Shown here piece after piece: positions 1 to 7,312 of a DNA stretch of 64,000 nt. Numbering within the stretch: the first letter of the stretch is position 1; every line of letters starts with the position of its first letter. This DNA is from Gammaproteobacteria bacterium 45_16_T64 (GTDB lineage Bacteria > Pseudomonadota > Gammaproteobacteria > Pseudomonadales > Ketobacteraceae), in assembly GCA_002162955.1 (NCBI GenBank), contig MABD01000043.1:1-64000 (forward strand). Reading direction: 5' to 3'. The notes under the pieces are model-generated. The model was not told the origin of the DNA, searched no databases, and saw only the letters and a program-made list of their open reading frames with translations. Position numbers and translations under genes: made by a program.

Positions 1-333
1 GAAGAATTGGTACAAAAAGGTAAAATGAGACTTTTACCTCCTTATAATTGGTCATTAAGGCAAGTCGCGGATGAAGTAGGTTGTTCCCCCGGCACAGTTT
101 TTAAATGGAGAAAGCAGTTGGAAGAGCAAGGGACATTGGTGCCTGAAAAACCTAACACTACTGATTGGACGACAGAACAAAAGTTTGCATTTGTTCTTGA
201 ATCAGCTTGTTTTAATGAACTTGAGCTAGGCGAATACTGTCGAGAACAAGGCCTTTATCCTGAGCTACTTCAAGAGTGGAAACTAAACTGTATCCAGGCT
301 AATACAGCGGCAGCAGTATGTCGAGTGGATTAA
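1..333 (+). pseudogene. IS3-type transposase OrfA, partial and internally deleted
   Basis: The reading frame is open from base 1, so the true start is upstream. It encodes a helix-turn-helix DNA-binding domain (SLRQVADEVGCSPGTVFKWR), followed by the conserved region ending EWKLNCIQAN. In related elements OrfA continues after CxQAN for about 60 residues, with a basic/leucine-zipper stretch (KALAETAALLVLRKK type) before its stop. Here that part is absent: after residue N the sequence runs straight into DNA that belongs to the start of OrfB, read in the wrong frame (TAAAVCRVD, then stop). This indicates an internal deletion of roughly 200 bases. The family length is recalled from known members, not aligned here. 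The protein should no longer multimerise or frameshift properly. Confidence 0.65.
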
Positions 334-427
334 TGAGGCCTTAAATACTGGCGCAAGAAAAACGCAAGCATGCCGTGTAGCAGGGCTTCCTATACGAACA
401 TTACAACGCTGGAACCAAGGTAATGAT

Positions 428-1333
428 GTGACAGAAGATAGACGACCGAACGCCTCCCGGCCTGAGCCTAAAAACAAACTTACCGAATGGGAGCGCAAGA
501 AAGTTTTAGCAACCTGTAATCAGAAGGAGTATTCCAATTTACCACCTAGTCAAATTGTCCCAATACTCGCTGATCAAGGCATATATTTAGCATCAGAATC
601 GAGTTTTTATCGTATCCTCACTGAGGCAGATCAGCTTAAGCACCGAGGCCGAGATAAAAAGAAAGGTACATACACTAAGCCCACCAGTTACACCGCCAGG
701 AAAGCCAACGAAGTGTGGAGCTGGGATATCACGTATTTACCGGGCAGCATAAAAGGTGAACATTACTATCTCTACATGATTGAAGATATCTATAGCCGTA
801 AAATAGTTGGATGGGAAGCTCACACGTCAGAAACAGGTAAGCAAGCAGCCGAATTACTACAAAAAAGCGTATGGTCTGAGAAATGTATAGGGCAGCCTCT
901 TGTTCTTCACTCGGACAATGGCAGCCCGATGAAAAGCTTTACGATGCAAGCAAAAATGTATGATTTGGGTATCACTGGATCACGAAGTCGACCCAGAGTA
1001 AGCAACGACAATCCATTCTCAGAATCACTTTTTAGAACACTAAAATATCGTTGTGATTGGCCAAAATCTGGATTTAAAGATTTGAATGCAGCACGGGGAT
1101 GGGTTAGTGAGTTTGTTCGGTGGTACAACAATGATCATCGCCATAGCGGCATTAAATTTGTAACACCTCAGAAGCGCCACTCAGGAATTGATATCAACAT
1201 GCTTGAAAAAAGAGACGCGCTCTATGTCGCCGCAAGAAACTTAAACCCTTCAAGGTGGGCGTCAAACACTCGGAACTGGAGCCCAGTGGGCAATGTTGAA
1301 TTAAACCCGGAGAACACAAAGAAAGCCGCATAA
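428..1333 (+). CDS. IS3-type transposase OrfB (DDE integrase core)
   Basis: This is the catalytic subunit of an IS3-family transposase. It carries the HTH_21-type region (KLTEWERKKVLATCN) and an rve integrase core. The DDE triad is visible: D100 in WSWDITYLPG, D163 in HSDNGSP and E199 in NPFSESLFRTLK, with 35 residues between the second D and E as expected for this family. The frame is open upstream to base 287 and encodes a typical OrfB start (YVEWINEALNTGARK, then RTLQRW). GTG at 428 is therefore only the first in-frame start codon, and translation normally begins upstream or by frameshift from orfA. Because OrfA is deleted, transposition in cis is doubtful although the catalytic domain looks complete. 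Confidence 0.85.
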   Translation: MTEDRRPNASRPEPKNKLTEWERKKVLATCNQKEYSNLPPSQIVPILADQGIYLASESSFYRILTEADQLKHRGRDKKKGTYTKPTSYTARKANEVWSWDITYLPGSIKGEHYYLYMIEDIYSRKIVGWEAHTSETGKQAAELLQKSVWSEKCIGQPLVLHSDNGSPMKSFTMQAKMYDLGITGSRSRPRVSNDNPFSESLFRTLKYRCDWPKSGFKDLNAARGWVSEFVRWYNNDHRHSGIKFVTPQKRHSGIDINMLEKRDALYVAARNLNPSRWASNTRNWSPVGNVELNPENTKKAA

Positions 1334-1840
1334 AAATCACACAAAAACGACAACTACCTTGAAAAACGCCGGGAATAGGTGATCATCATGCTCCGGAATA
1401 TGCAAGAACCACGTGAAAAATCAAACTTATGGATTTTCGCGTGATTATAGCCGTTGAATCGAATGGCCGCTTTTGAGACGATTTCCTGTTCTCTTCCATT
1501 ATCCAACTTAGACCGCTTGGTGGAAGAAGTGAGCAAACGCCAGTGGCGGCTAAAAGGCAAGTCGTGGCCAAAAAACTGCCAAATGAGGGTATGCCTATAT
1601 TTGTTAAAATTCCGCAATAGCTACGTCTATCTAGATGATATTTGAATAGGAAGGATGCAAGCGATAAAGTACAGCTATTATGCAATCGGAACGAATTTGA
1701 CCTCTAAAATGGGCTGCAACAAGGATGTCTGAGTTCATTAATCATCCCGATTGTAGGGGATCCTAAGGCGAATCAATACTCATTCAACAACTTTACTCTA
1801 CGGGAACTGGTAATGAATTCTATTAATGGAGCGAGCTAAG
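1334..1840. other. Intergenic region after the IS element
   Basis: About 500 bases with no convincing gene. The first ~45 bases are probably the right end of the IS. An imperfect 13-bp inverted repeat lies at 1410-1422 and 1431-1443 (CACGTGAAAAATC / GGATTTTCGCGTG). A 63-codon open frame at 1454-1645 has no Shine-Dalgarno sequence and no recognisable motif, so it is not called. GGAG at 1828-1831 is the likely ribosome-binding site of the next gene. Confidence 0.5.
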
Positions 1841-3142
1841 ATGCAAAAAGAGGACACTACAGATATCGACGAGAACCTACCCTTATTTAGGCGGGTTCTC
1901 GATGTGATTGCTAGGATTACTGGTGTGCTACTGCTTTGCATAGGGGTAGCTGGTTATTTGTGCGACTTGAAGATTCCTACTCTATTGTTACTTACCGGCC
2001 TATTCCTACTGCCCTCAATTCGGACTCGAATAAAAAATGCAGTAAATATTGATATTCATCCAGCTGCAGCCTTTATGATTGTGTTTTTGTTTTGGAACAT
2101 AATGTCAGTAACTGACAACGATTCAGAAAGATCATTTGAGATCGTTGACGGGCAGATAATCGATAAGAATGACTATGAAGGCTTAGCTACAGAAAATGAT
2201 TTAACTGAGTTTGCATATAATTTTCGAACACAACATGTTAAAAAGGATAGCTCTAAGAACGAGGTGGCAAAGAAACTCCAAGCTGGTGAGATATTTCAGG
2301 ATAGTATATCGGACACACTGATGGGACCAAGAATGGTGGTGATGTCGGTAGGTCGCTTTGAAATGGGAAGTGTCAAGGGAATGCTTTTTACCAAAACTGT
2401 TCATTTGATCGTCATAGATGAGCCCTTTGCACTCGGGCAGACTGAAGTGACCGTAAAGGAATTTTCCGAGTTCGTACAGGCAACTGGATACAAAACGGAC
2501 GCAGAGTTAGATTCAGGTGGCCAGCAAGGCTGTTCCTCCGAGGAAAGAGGAGTTGATTGGCGAAACCCAGGCTTCTCACAGAATGAAATGGAACCTGTAG
2601 TATGTGTAAGTTGGAACGATGCAAAACACTATATCGCTTGGTTAAATGCAATGACGGATGAAAGGTATCGCTTGCCCAGCGAGTCAGAGTGGGAATATGG
2701 AGCAAGGGCTGGAAGCACTGCGGACTATAGTTATGGGGACGACCCCAAGATGTTGTGTGAACATGGAAATGGTGAAGATTTTGAATCAGAATCAAAAGAC
2801 TATCGAGGGCGACCTGCTAACAGTTGCATTGATGGAGCAAAATTTACTTCGAAAGTTGGAAGCTATAGAAAGAATGATTTTGGCCTCTATGACATGCATG
2901 GAAATGTAGCGGAATGGATGGAAGACTGTGGTTACTATAAATATGACATCAATGTTAACGACACCAAGCCAGTAAAGTGCACTATCGCCCAATGCAATGG
3001 TGGCGGCTGCTTTAATCGTTCTACTCGTGGGGGCTCCTGGTATAATATGCCTCAAACTTTAATTTCCTGGAAACGAGGAAGTAAAGCTGCTTGGGAGAGG
3101 ACCTTTGTACATGGATTTCGACTAGCACGAGACCTCCAATAA
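1841..3142 (+). CDS. Membrane-anchored formylglycine-generating-enzyme-like (SUMF1/FGE-sulfatase) protein
   Basis: Residues ~20-90 hold three hydrophobic segments (GVLLLCIGVAGYLCDL, TLLLLTGLFLLPS, AAFMIVFLFWNIM). They are followed by a linker and a C-terminal FGE-sulfatase domain (~165-433). Domain hallmarks are GRFEMGS, the ALGQTEVTVKEFSEFV segment, VCVSWNDAKHYIAWLN, YRLPSESEWEYGARAG, DMHGNVAEWMED, STRGGSWYN and HGFRLARD. The two copper-binding active-site cysteines of true FGE, expected after the RGGS motif, are missing. The protein is therefore probably not a sulfatase-activating enzyme but one of the many FGE-fold proteins of other or unknown role. ATG 1841 is chosen because GGAGCGAG lies 6-13 bases upstream; ATG 1826 is in frame but lacks a ribosome site. 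It stands alone between an IS and small orphan genes. Confidence 0.8.
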   Translation: MQKEDTTDIDENLPLFRRVLDVIARITGVLLLCIGVAGYLCDLKIPTLLLLTGLFLLPSIRTRIKNAVNIDIHPAAAFMIVFLFWNIMSVTDNDSERSFEIVDGQIIDKNDYEGLATENDLTEFAYNFRTQHVKKDSSKNEVAKKLQAGEIFQDSISDTLMGPRMVVMSVGRFEMGSVKGMLFTKTVHLIVIDEPFALGQTEVTVKEFSEFVQATGYKTDAELDSGGQQGCSSEERGVDWRNPGFSQNEMEPVVCVSWNDAKHYIAWLNAMTDERYRLPSESEWEYGARAGSTADYSYGDDPKMLCEHGNGEDFESESKDYRGRPANSCIDGAKFTSKVGSYRKNDFGLYDMHGNVAEWMEDCGYYKYDINVNDTKPVKCTIAQCNGGGCFNRSTRGGSWYNMPQTLISWKRGSKAAWERTFVHGFRLARDLQ

Positions 3143-3340
3143 GTGGGCAAGCCGCAGTAGTCTCCGGTAAATGAGACCTGCGTTGGCTACAATTACCAAG
3201 TTATAATTTTGTCCGCTTGTGGAACGAACCACCGTATTTAAAGGGCTGGAGACTTTGTTATCCTCTGGTTTACTCTAACAATATATTTTGAAAACGATGC
3301 AAAATACATGCGTCTCAAAAAAGTGTTATGAGTCATTGAT

Positions 3341-3589
3341 ATGAGATGCATCGATGTAGAGTGGATACGTGACCTTGAGGATGAGCCGTTTCGTTTAGTA
3401 TCTGCAATTGGTGATGATCATTTTGAAACTCGACAAATTGAGCTATTTCGAAATGGTAAGATTGGTTTTACGTCAGAAGAGTCTCACACTGAAAATGCGA
3501 GGCTTGGCATCGTAGAAGTTCCATCACGAGAAGAGATAAACTCTGATAAGAAATTTCAGGGAAAGAGTACCTCTAAACAAGAATTTTAG
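3341..3589 (+). CDS. Small DUF6881-like protein
   Basis: An 82-residue soluble acidic protein with no signal peptide or membrane segment. The pattern VEWIRDLEDEPFRLVSAI, then ETRQIELFRNGKIGFTSEE, then ARLGIVEVPSREEIN resembles the uncharacterised DUF6881 family, whose members are short single-domain proteins. This is a recalled resemblance and was not searched. It follows a ~200-base spacer with no gene and lies five bases before another small orphan gene, so the two may be co-transcribed. Such single-domain proteins often occur among immunity-like or accessory cassettes, but no toxin partner is visible here. Confidence 0.6.
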   Translation: MRCIDVEWIRDLEDEPFRLVSAIGDDHFETRQIELFRNGKIGFTSEESHTENARLGIVEVPSREEINSDKKFQGKSTSKQEF

Positions 3590-3594
3590 TTGCT

Positions 3595-3921
3595 ATGGTA
3601 AAAATATGTGCCAGTCAGCTCATAACAAGAAAAGCCATGAGAGATAGAAAACTCGTTTTAATATCGGTATCTGGATATAGCCCTGACCATGATAAATTCC
3701 TCGCTAGCCTTCTTGATGAAAGCTACGAGTTGTTCTGCGTTGTTGGTAAGGACTGCGAGTTGTGGGAAGAGATTATGGATGAAATCGCTGTCGGCGACGG
3801 CTCTAATAGCCGTTATATTTCAACAACTAGCCACGTAGGCGAGAGTGCCGAAGAAGTAATAGAGTTCGCTAAAAATTGGACAACAGAAACACCTTCAAGC
3901 ATCAAAATTGTCAATATTTAG
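3595..3921 (+). CDS. Small hypothetical protein (DUF7684-like)
   Basis: A 108-residue soluble protein of unknown function. Its middle (YELFCVVGKDCELWEEIMDEIAVGDGS, split by me from a longer run) and its tail (YISTTSHVGESAEEVIEFAKNW) look like a recurring uncharacterised family that I tentatively recall as DUF7684. The start is uncertain: ATG 3595 has no ribosome site, and ATG 3637 (MRDRKLVLISVSGYSP) gives a protein that begins at the first predicted strand. It probably forms a pair with the preceding small gene. No catalytic motif was recognised. Confidence 0.5.
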   Translation: MVKICASQLITRKAMRDRKLVLISVSGYSPDHDKFLASLLDESYELFCVVGKDCELWEEIMDEIAVGDGSNSRYISTTSHVGESAEEVIEFAKNWTTETPSSIKIVNI

Positions 3922-4166
3922 CAACGCGACTTGAATAAGTCGATAAAGAGCAGCGCTTCTCAGAGAAGCGTAACCGGTTCTGAATGACCGCCTTACCGTA
4001 TTTTGACGTTATCTCCGAAACCCTGGGAACGACGGCAAAGTGAAAGGAGTAAACGTTTACAGCATTTTCGCGAGTGACCGCTCTGTAGGATAACCACCCC
4101 TTCATTTTATGACTAAAATTCAGGGCGTTTTCTTCGAAACCCATTAATTAGAGGCAGCACTTTCTA

Positions 4167-7100
4167 CTAGATCAGAAGCTCGATACCTAAGTGCTCCGAT
4201 AATAAATGAAGCGTATTTGATGCGTCGTCATACTCCTGATTTTCAACTTGTTCTTTGAGGGTCATCATAAGTGATGATAGATCTGCTTGGTGGGGGAGGG
4301 ATGTCCTTAATGGGCCAAGAAGTTTTTTTGACTCAGGATTTTCATTCTTAATCATGTCAGCGATCTTGATCATAATGCCTGGGCACGATGTAGGGTCTGG
4401 TGTTTTATTCTTACTACTATTTTTTAAGGCATCGACAGTGAGGTTTTGGGTGAAATTCTCAACTTTGGTGAATCCAAGTGATAGCTCTGTGGTAAGTTTG
4501 TCGATATTGGTAGCGGTTGCTTTATCGAAGGTCTTAGGTCGTTTCTCGATTCTGCTGATATGGTTTTCTAATTTTATGGCAATATCGTTAATTGCAGGGA
4601 GGGAAAGGTTAGCAATAACCCCTCTGAAGGCGTGTATTGTTGCTAATGCTTCACTGAAGTCTCTGTGGGACACTGATAAGCCTATTTTGAGCGCTATATC
4701 GGAGTGTTGATGTAGGCTTTTTATCTGCTCGAAATACACTTCTGCATTTCCTTTCCAGCGTTTCAACCCTTCTTCAATGTTAATTGTTGCAAGTTCGCTA
4801 TTTGTTGATGTTGCCCAGCGGTTGAGTACATTTATTAGTTCTTCAGCAACATAAGGTTTGCTGGCAAAATCGTTCATGCCTGCGTTCTTGCATTCTGCGC
4901 GATCTATATCCATTGCTTTTGCAGACAGTGCAATAATGGGCAGCTCCTTATCTGTGTGGGTTTCTCTAATGATTTTAGTTGCTTCTATTCCGCCCATTAC
5001 CGGCATCTGGAGATCCATAAGGACTAGGTCAAAACGGTTGTCTTGTAACGCTCGTACGGCGCGCTCACCATTGCCACAGATGGTCGATTCTACGCCGAGG
5101 TCATCTAGTATCATTTTTACGAGTAGCTGATTGGGTTCCTGGTCTTCTGCAACCAAAACCTGTAGGCCGCGAAGAGAATCTTTTGTTGACGATTGAGATG
5201 AGTCGTTTGATTTGGTTTGACTGGATGACATAATCGATGTGCCATCCAGTGCAGAGGTAATGAGTTTGTTTAGTTCTGCCTGCAAAATTGGTTTTTCTAA
5301 AATAGAAGCAACTGGCAGGCTGGATCGGTTCCCCTCAATAAAGAAATTGCTGACCTCTTGTGAAGTTAATAAAATGATTGGGGTGGCAGTTCCAAAAGCT
5401 GCTTTTATCTTGTCGATTGCTTTTGGCGGGTTAAAGGAAATGGTGCTTTCATCGATAATGATGAGTTCCCCGGTCTCTTTGTTGGGGATATCTAAAAGTT
5501 GTGCCAGTGAATTAGTACATTCAGGGGAGAATCCCTCTCGTTGTACGCTGGTAGCTAGACCATTCCGGAGCATGGTGCTTCCAACAAGAAAATAAAGTGT
5601 ACCCCTTTGTGCTGGGCTTTCTAGGTTTCTGGCGCTAACTTCCGCGTTGATGGTAAAGGTAAATGTGCTGCCCTGGTCTTCTTCACTTGAGAGTGTGATT
5701 TTGCCTCCCATTAGTTCGACTAGTTTGTGACAAATGGCTAGTCCAAGCCCTGTGCCACCATAGTTACGAGTGACGGAGGCGTCCACCTGCGTGAAGGAGT
5801 GGAATAATTTGTCTTGATGTTGTTTGGGTATGCCCACGCCTGTATCTCGAATGGAAAACTGCAACATCATGTGTGTGCCTGTCGTGCTAAGCGCTTGTAC
5901 CCGAATCTCAATTTCGCCCCAGGGAGTGAACTTTACTGCATTTCCTACTAGGTTTGTGAGCACTTGCCCTATACGTTGAGAATCGGCTTTGATGAGGCGG
6001 GGGACACTGGGGTCAATGTTGTAATTGAGTTCTATATTTTTTTGGCAAACGGTGGCGCCAAACAGGTGAAGTTGTCTGTCCAGAAGTTCAATGAGATCAA
6101 AAGGAGCCGTGAGTATTTCTAGTTTTCCGGCTTCCATTTTTGAGAAGTCGAGTAAGTCATTCAATATGTTGAGAAGTCCTTTTGACGCATTGTAGATTCT
6201 TTTTGCAAATTTCTGGTGATCTTCTATCGATACCGTTGTTCGAGTTAGAATTTCACTGAACCCTAAGATAGCATTCATTGGTGTTCTTATTTCATGACTC
6301 ATGTTGGCTAGAAAATCTGATTTGGCTTTAGACGCCTCTTCTGCTTGGTGGGTTAGTTTTTTACTGTTGGCCAATAAGCTAATGAGTGTTTTGGACATAC
6401 TTTTAACCGATAGCGCTAGGTCACCGGAAGCGTCATTGCTAGTAAAGGGGATCTCTTTGTGATACTCGCCATTCTCTATTGATTTGGCATAATTTTTTAA
6501 AGCTGTAAGTCGTATGGTAATCACCTTGGATAAAATGATTTGGGTGGCGACCATAAGCAGAAAAATTACTGCGAAAATGACGAGGAGTGTTTTTCCCATT
6601 GTTTGTAACGTGACGTCTAATGCAATCACATTGGATTCCGTTTCCTCTGTAGAATGCGCGCTCTCCATTGTTGCGCGTAGCATAATGGAATTAAGTTGTT
6701 GCTTTACAGCCTCTATACTTGTAAGAACCTCAGCTATAAATTCACTGCTGTCTTCCGCAAGTGTTTTGCGTTCCAATAACGTGCTGTCTGTTTCTATATC
6801 TTCGCCAAGTTCTAAAATAGTGAGAATATTGATGGATATATTTTCTTTGAGCGTTGACTGCATTTGGGGAGGCCATATGGATTCTAGCCGCTCTTCGTAG
6901 GCCTCCAAATTAACTAAGCTTGCTTCTACTTTTTCAATATTCTTGTTGGTATTGATAGAGATCTCTTCCAGTTCTCTTTTGTAGATATTAATTTCACTGT
7001 CTAGTTGGTAGATATAGATTGATAGCGGGTAATAGCTGAGAGAGAAGTCTTGAGAGAATGTGGCAGAGGTTTTTGCAAAATGTAGGTTGCTGGTGTTCTC

Positions 7101-7217
7101 GTTCCGAGCATCGTTGATAGACAAATAGAACCAGCTTGCAAAGATGGAGAGCAGCAAGCCGTTCAATACGAGTACAGTATAGATCAGCGAAGAAATCGGG
7201 CGGCTAGTGGGCTTCAA
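4167..7217 (-). CDS. Hybrid sensor histidine kinase with REC and Hpt domains
   Basis: A 1016-residue inner-membrane phosphorelay kinase. Domain order: TM1 (LIYTVLVLNGLLLSIFASWF), a ~175-residue periplasmic helical sensor region, TM2 (TLLVIFAVIFLLMVATQIIL), HAMP, HisKA with H308 in ANMSHEIRTPMNAILGF, and HATPase_c (NAVKFTPWG, DTGVGIP, GGTGLGLAICHKLVELMGG). A degenerate receiver-like segment (~550-660) lacks the usual acidic pocket. A full receiver follows with D735 in VLMDLQMPVMGG and a K in SKPY. A C-terminal Hpt domain has H862 in TIHAFRGVIANLS. All modules of an internal His-Asp-His relay are present, so it should pass phosphate to a separate response regulator. None is encoded nearby. The ligand is not predictable from the sensor region. 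Confidence 0.92.
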   Translation of the reverse strand: MKPTSRPISSLIYTVLVLNGLLLSIFASWFYLSINDARNENTSNLHFAKTSATFSQDFSLSYYPLSIYIYQLDSEINIYKRELEEISINTNKNIEKVEASLVNLEAYEERLESIWPPQMQSTLKENISINILTILELGEDIETDSTLLERKTLAEDSSEFIAEVLTSIEAVKQQLNSIMLRATMESAHSTEETESNVIALDVTLQTMGKTLLVIFAVIFLLMVATQIILSKVITIRLTALKNYAKSIENGEYHKEIPFTSNDASGDLALSVKSMSKTLISLLANSKKLTHQAEEASKAKSDFLANMSHEIRTPMNAILGFSEILTRTTVSIEDHQKFAKRIYNASKGLLNILNDLLDFSKMEAGKLEILTAPFDLIELLDRQLHLFGATVCQKNIELNYNIDPSVPRLIKADSQRIGQVLTNLVGNAVKFTPWGEIEIRVQALSTTGTHMMLQFSIRDTGVGIPKQHQDKLFHSFTQVDASVTRNYGGTGLGLAICHKLVELMGGKITLSSEEDQGSTFTFTINAEVSARNLESPAQRGTLYFLVGSTMLRNGLATSVQREGFSPECTNSLAQLLDIPNKETGELIIIDESTISFNPPKAIDKIKAAFGTATPIILLTSQEVSNFFIEGNRSSLPVASILEKPILQAELNKLITSALDGTSIMSSSQTKSNDSSQSSTKDSLRGLQVLVAEDQEPNQLLVKMILDDLGVESTICGNGERAVRALQDNRFDLVLMDLQMPVMGGIEATKIIRETHTDKELPIIALSAKAMDIDRAECKNAGMNDFASKPYVAEELINVLNRWATSTNSELATINIEEGLKRWKGNAEVYFEQIKSLHQHSDIALKIGLSVSHRDFSEALATIHAFRGVIANLSLPAINDIAIKLENHISRIEKRPKTFDKATATNIDKLTTELSLGFTKVENFTQNLTVDALKNSSKNKTPDPTSCPGIMIKIADMIKNENPESKKLLGPLRTSLPHQADLSSLMMTLKEQVENQEYDDASNTLHLLSEHLGIELLI

Positions 7218-7312
7218 AGTATTTCCTGGCGTTACATTAGGCAGTGTTTTCCATTGTAATTAAATAAAGTCTAGACCAGCAAGGGATTCTTAGCACGCCA
7301 CTGGAGTTAGAG

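Larger units (their letters stand above)
1..1378 (+). mobile_element. Degenerate IS3-family insertion sequence, left end outside window
   Basis: The element holds a truncated OrfA and an intact-looking OrfB carrying the IS3-type DDE core. Its left end lies before base 1. The right end is placed near 1378, just after the OrfB stop, because similar elements end shortly downstream of orfB. The terminal inverted repeat could not be checked because the left end is missing. It borders a stretch of orphan genes (1841-3921), consistent with an accessory patch. Confidence 0.7.

Noticed and set aside
1454-1645. 63-codon plus-strand open frame
   Set aside because: No ribosome site, no motif, and open frames on the opposite strand are longer; probably chance.
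3911-4144. Minus-strand open frame of 77 codons
   Set aside because: No ribosome site and no recognisable domain, and it overlaps the end of a plus-strand gene. A short hairpin (3954-3970) lies inside it. Treated as noncoding.
3143-4166. Integron attC sites around the small orphan genes
   Set aside because: The spacers show no paired RYYYAAC/GTTRRRY core sites, so cassette origin is not supported.
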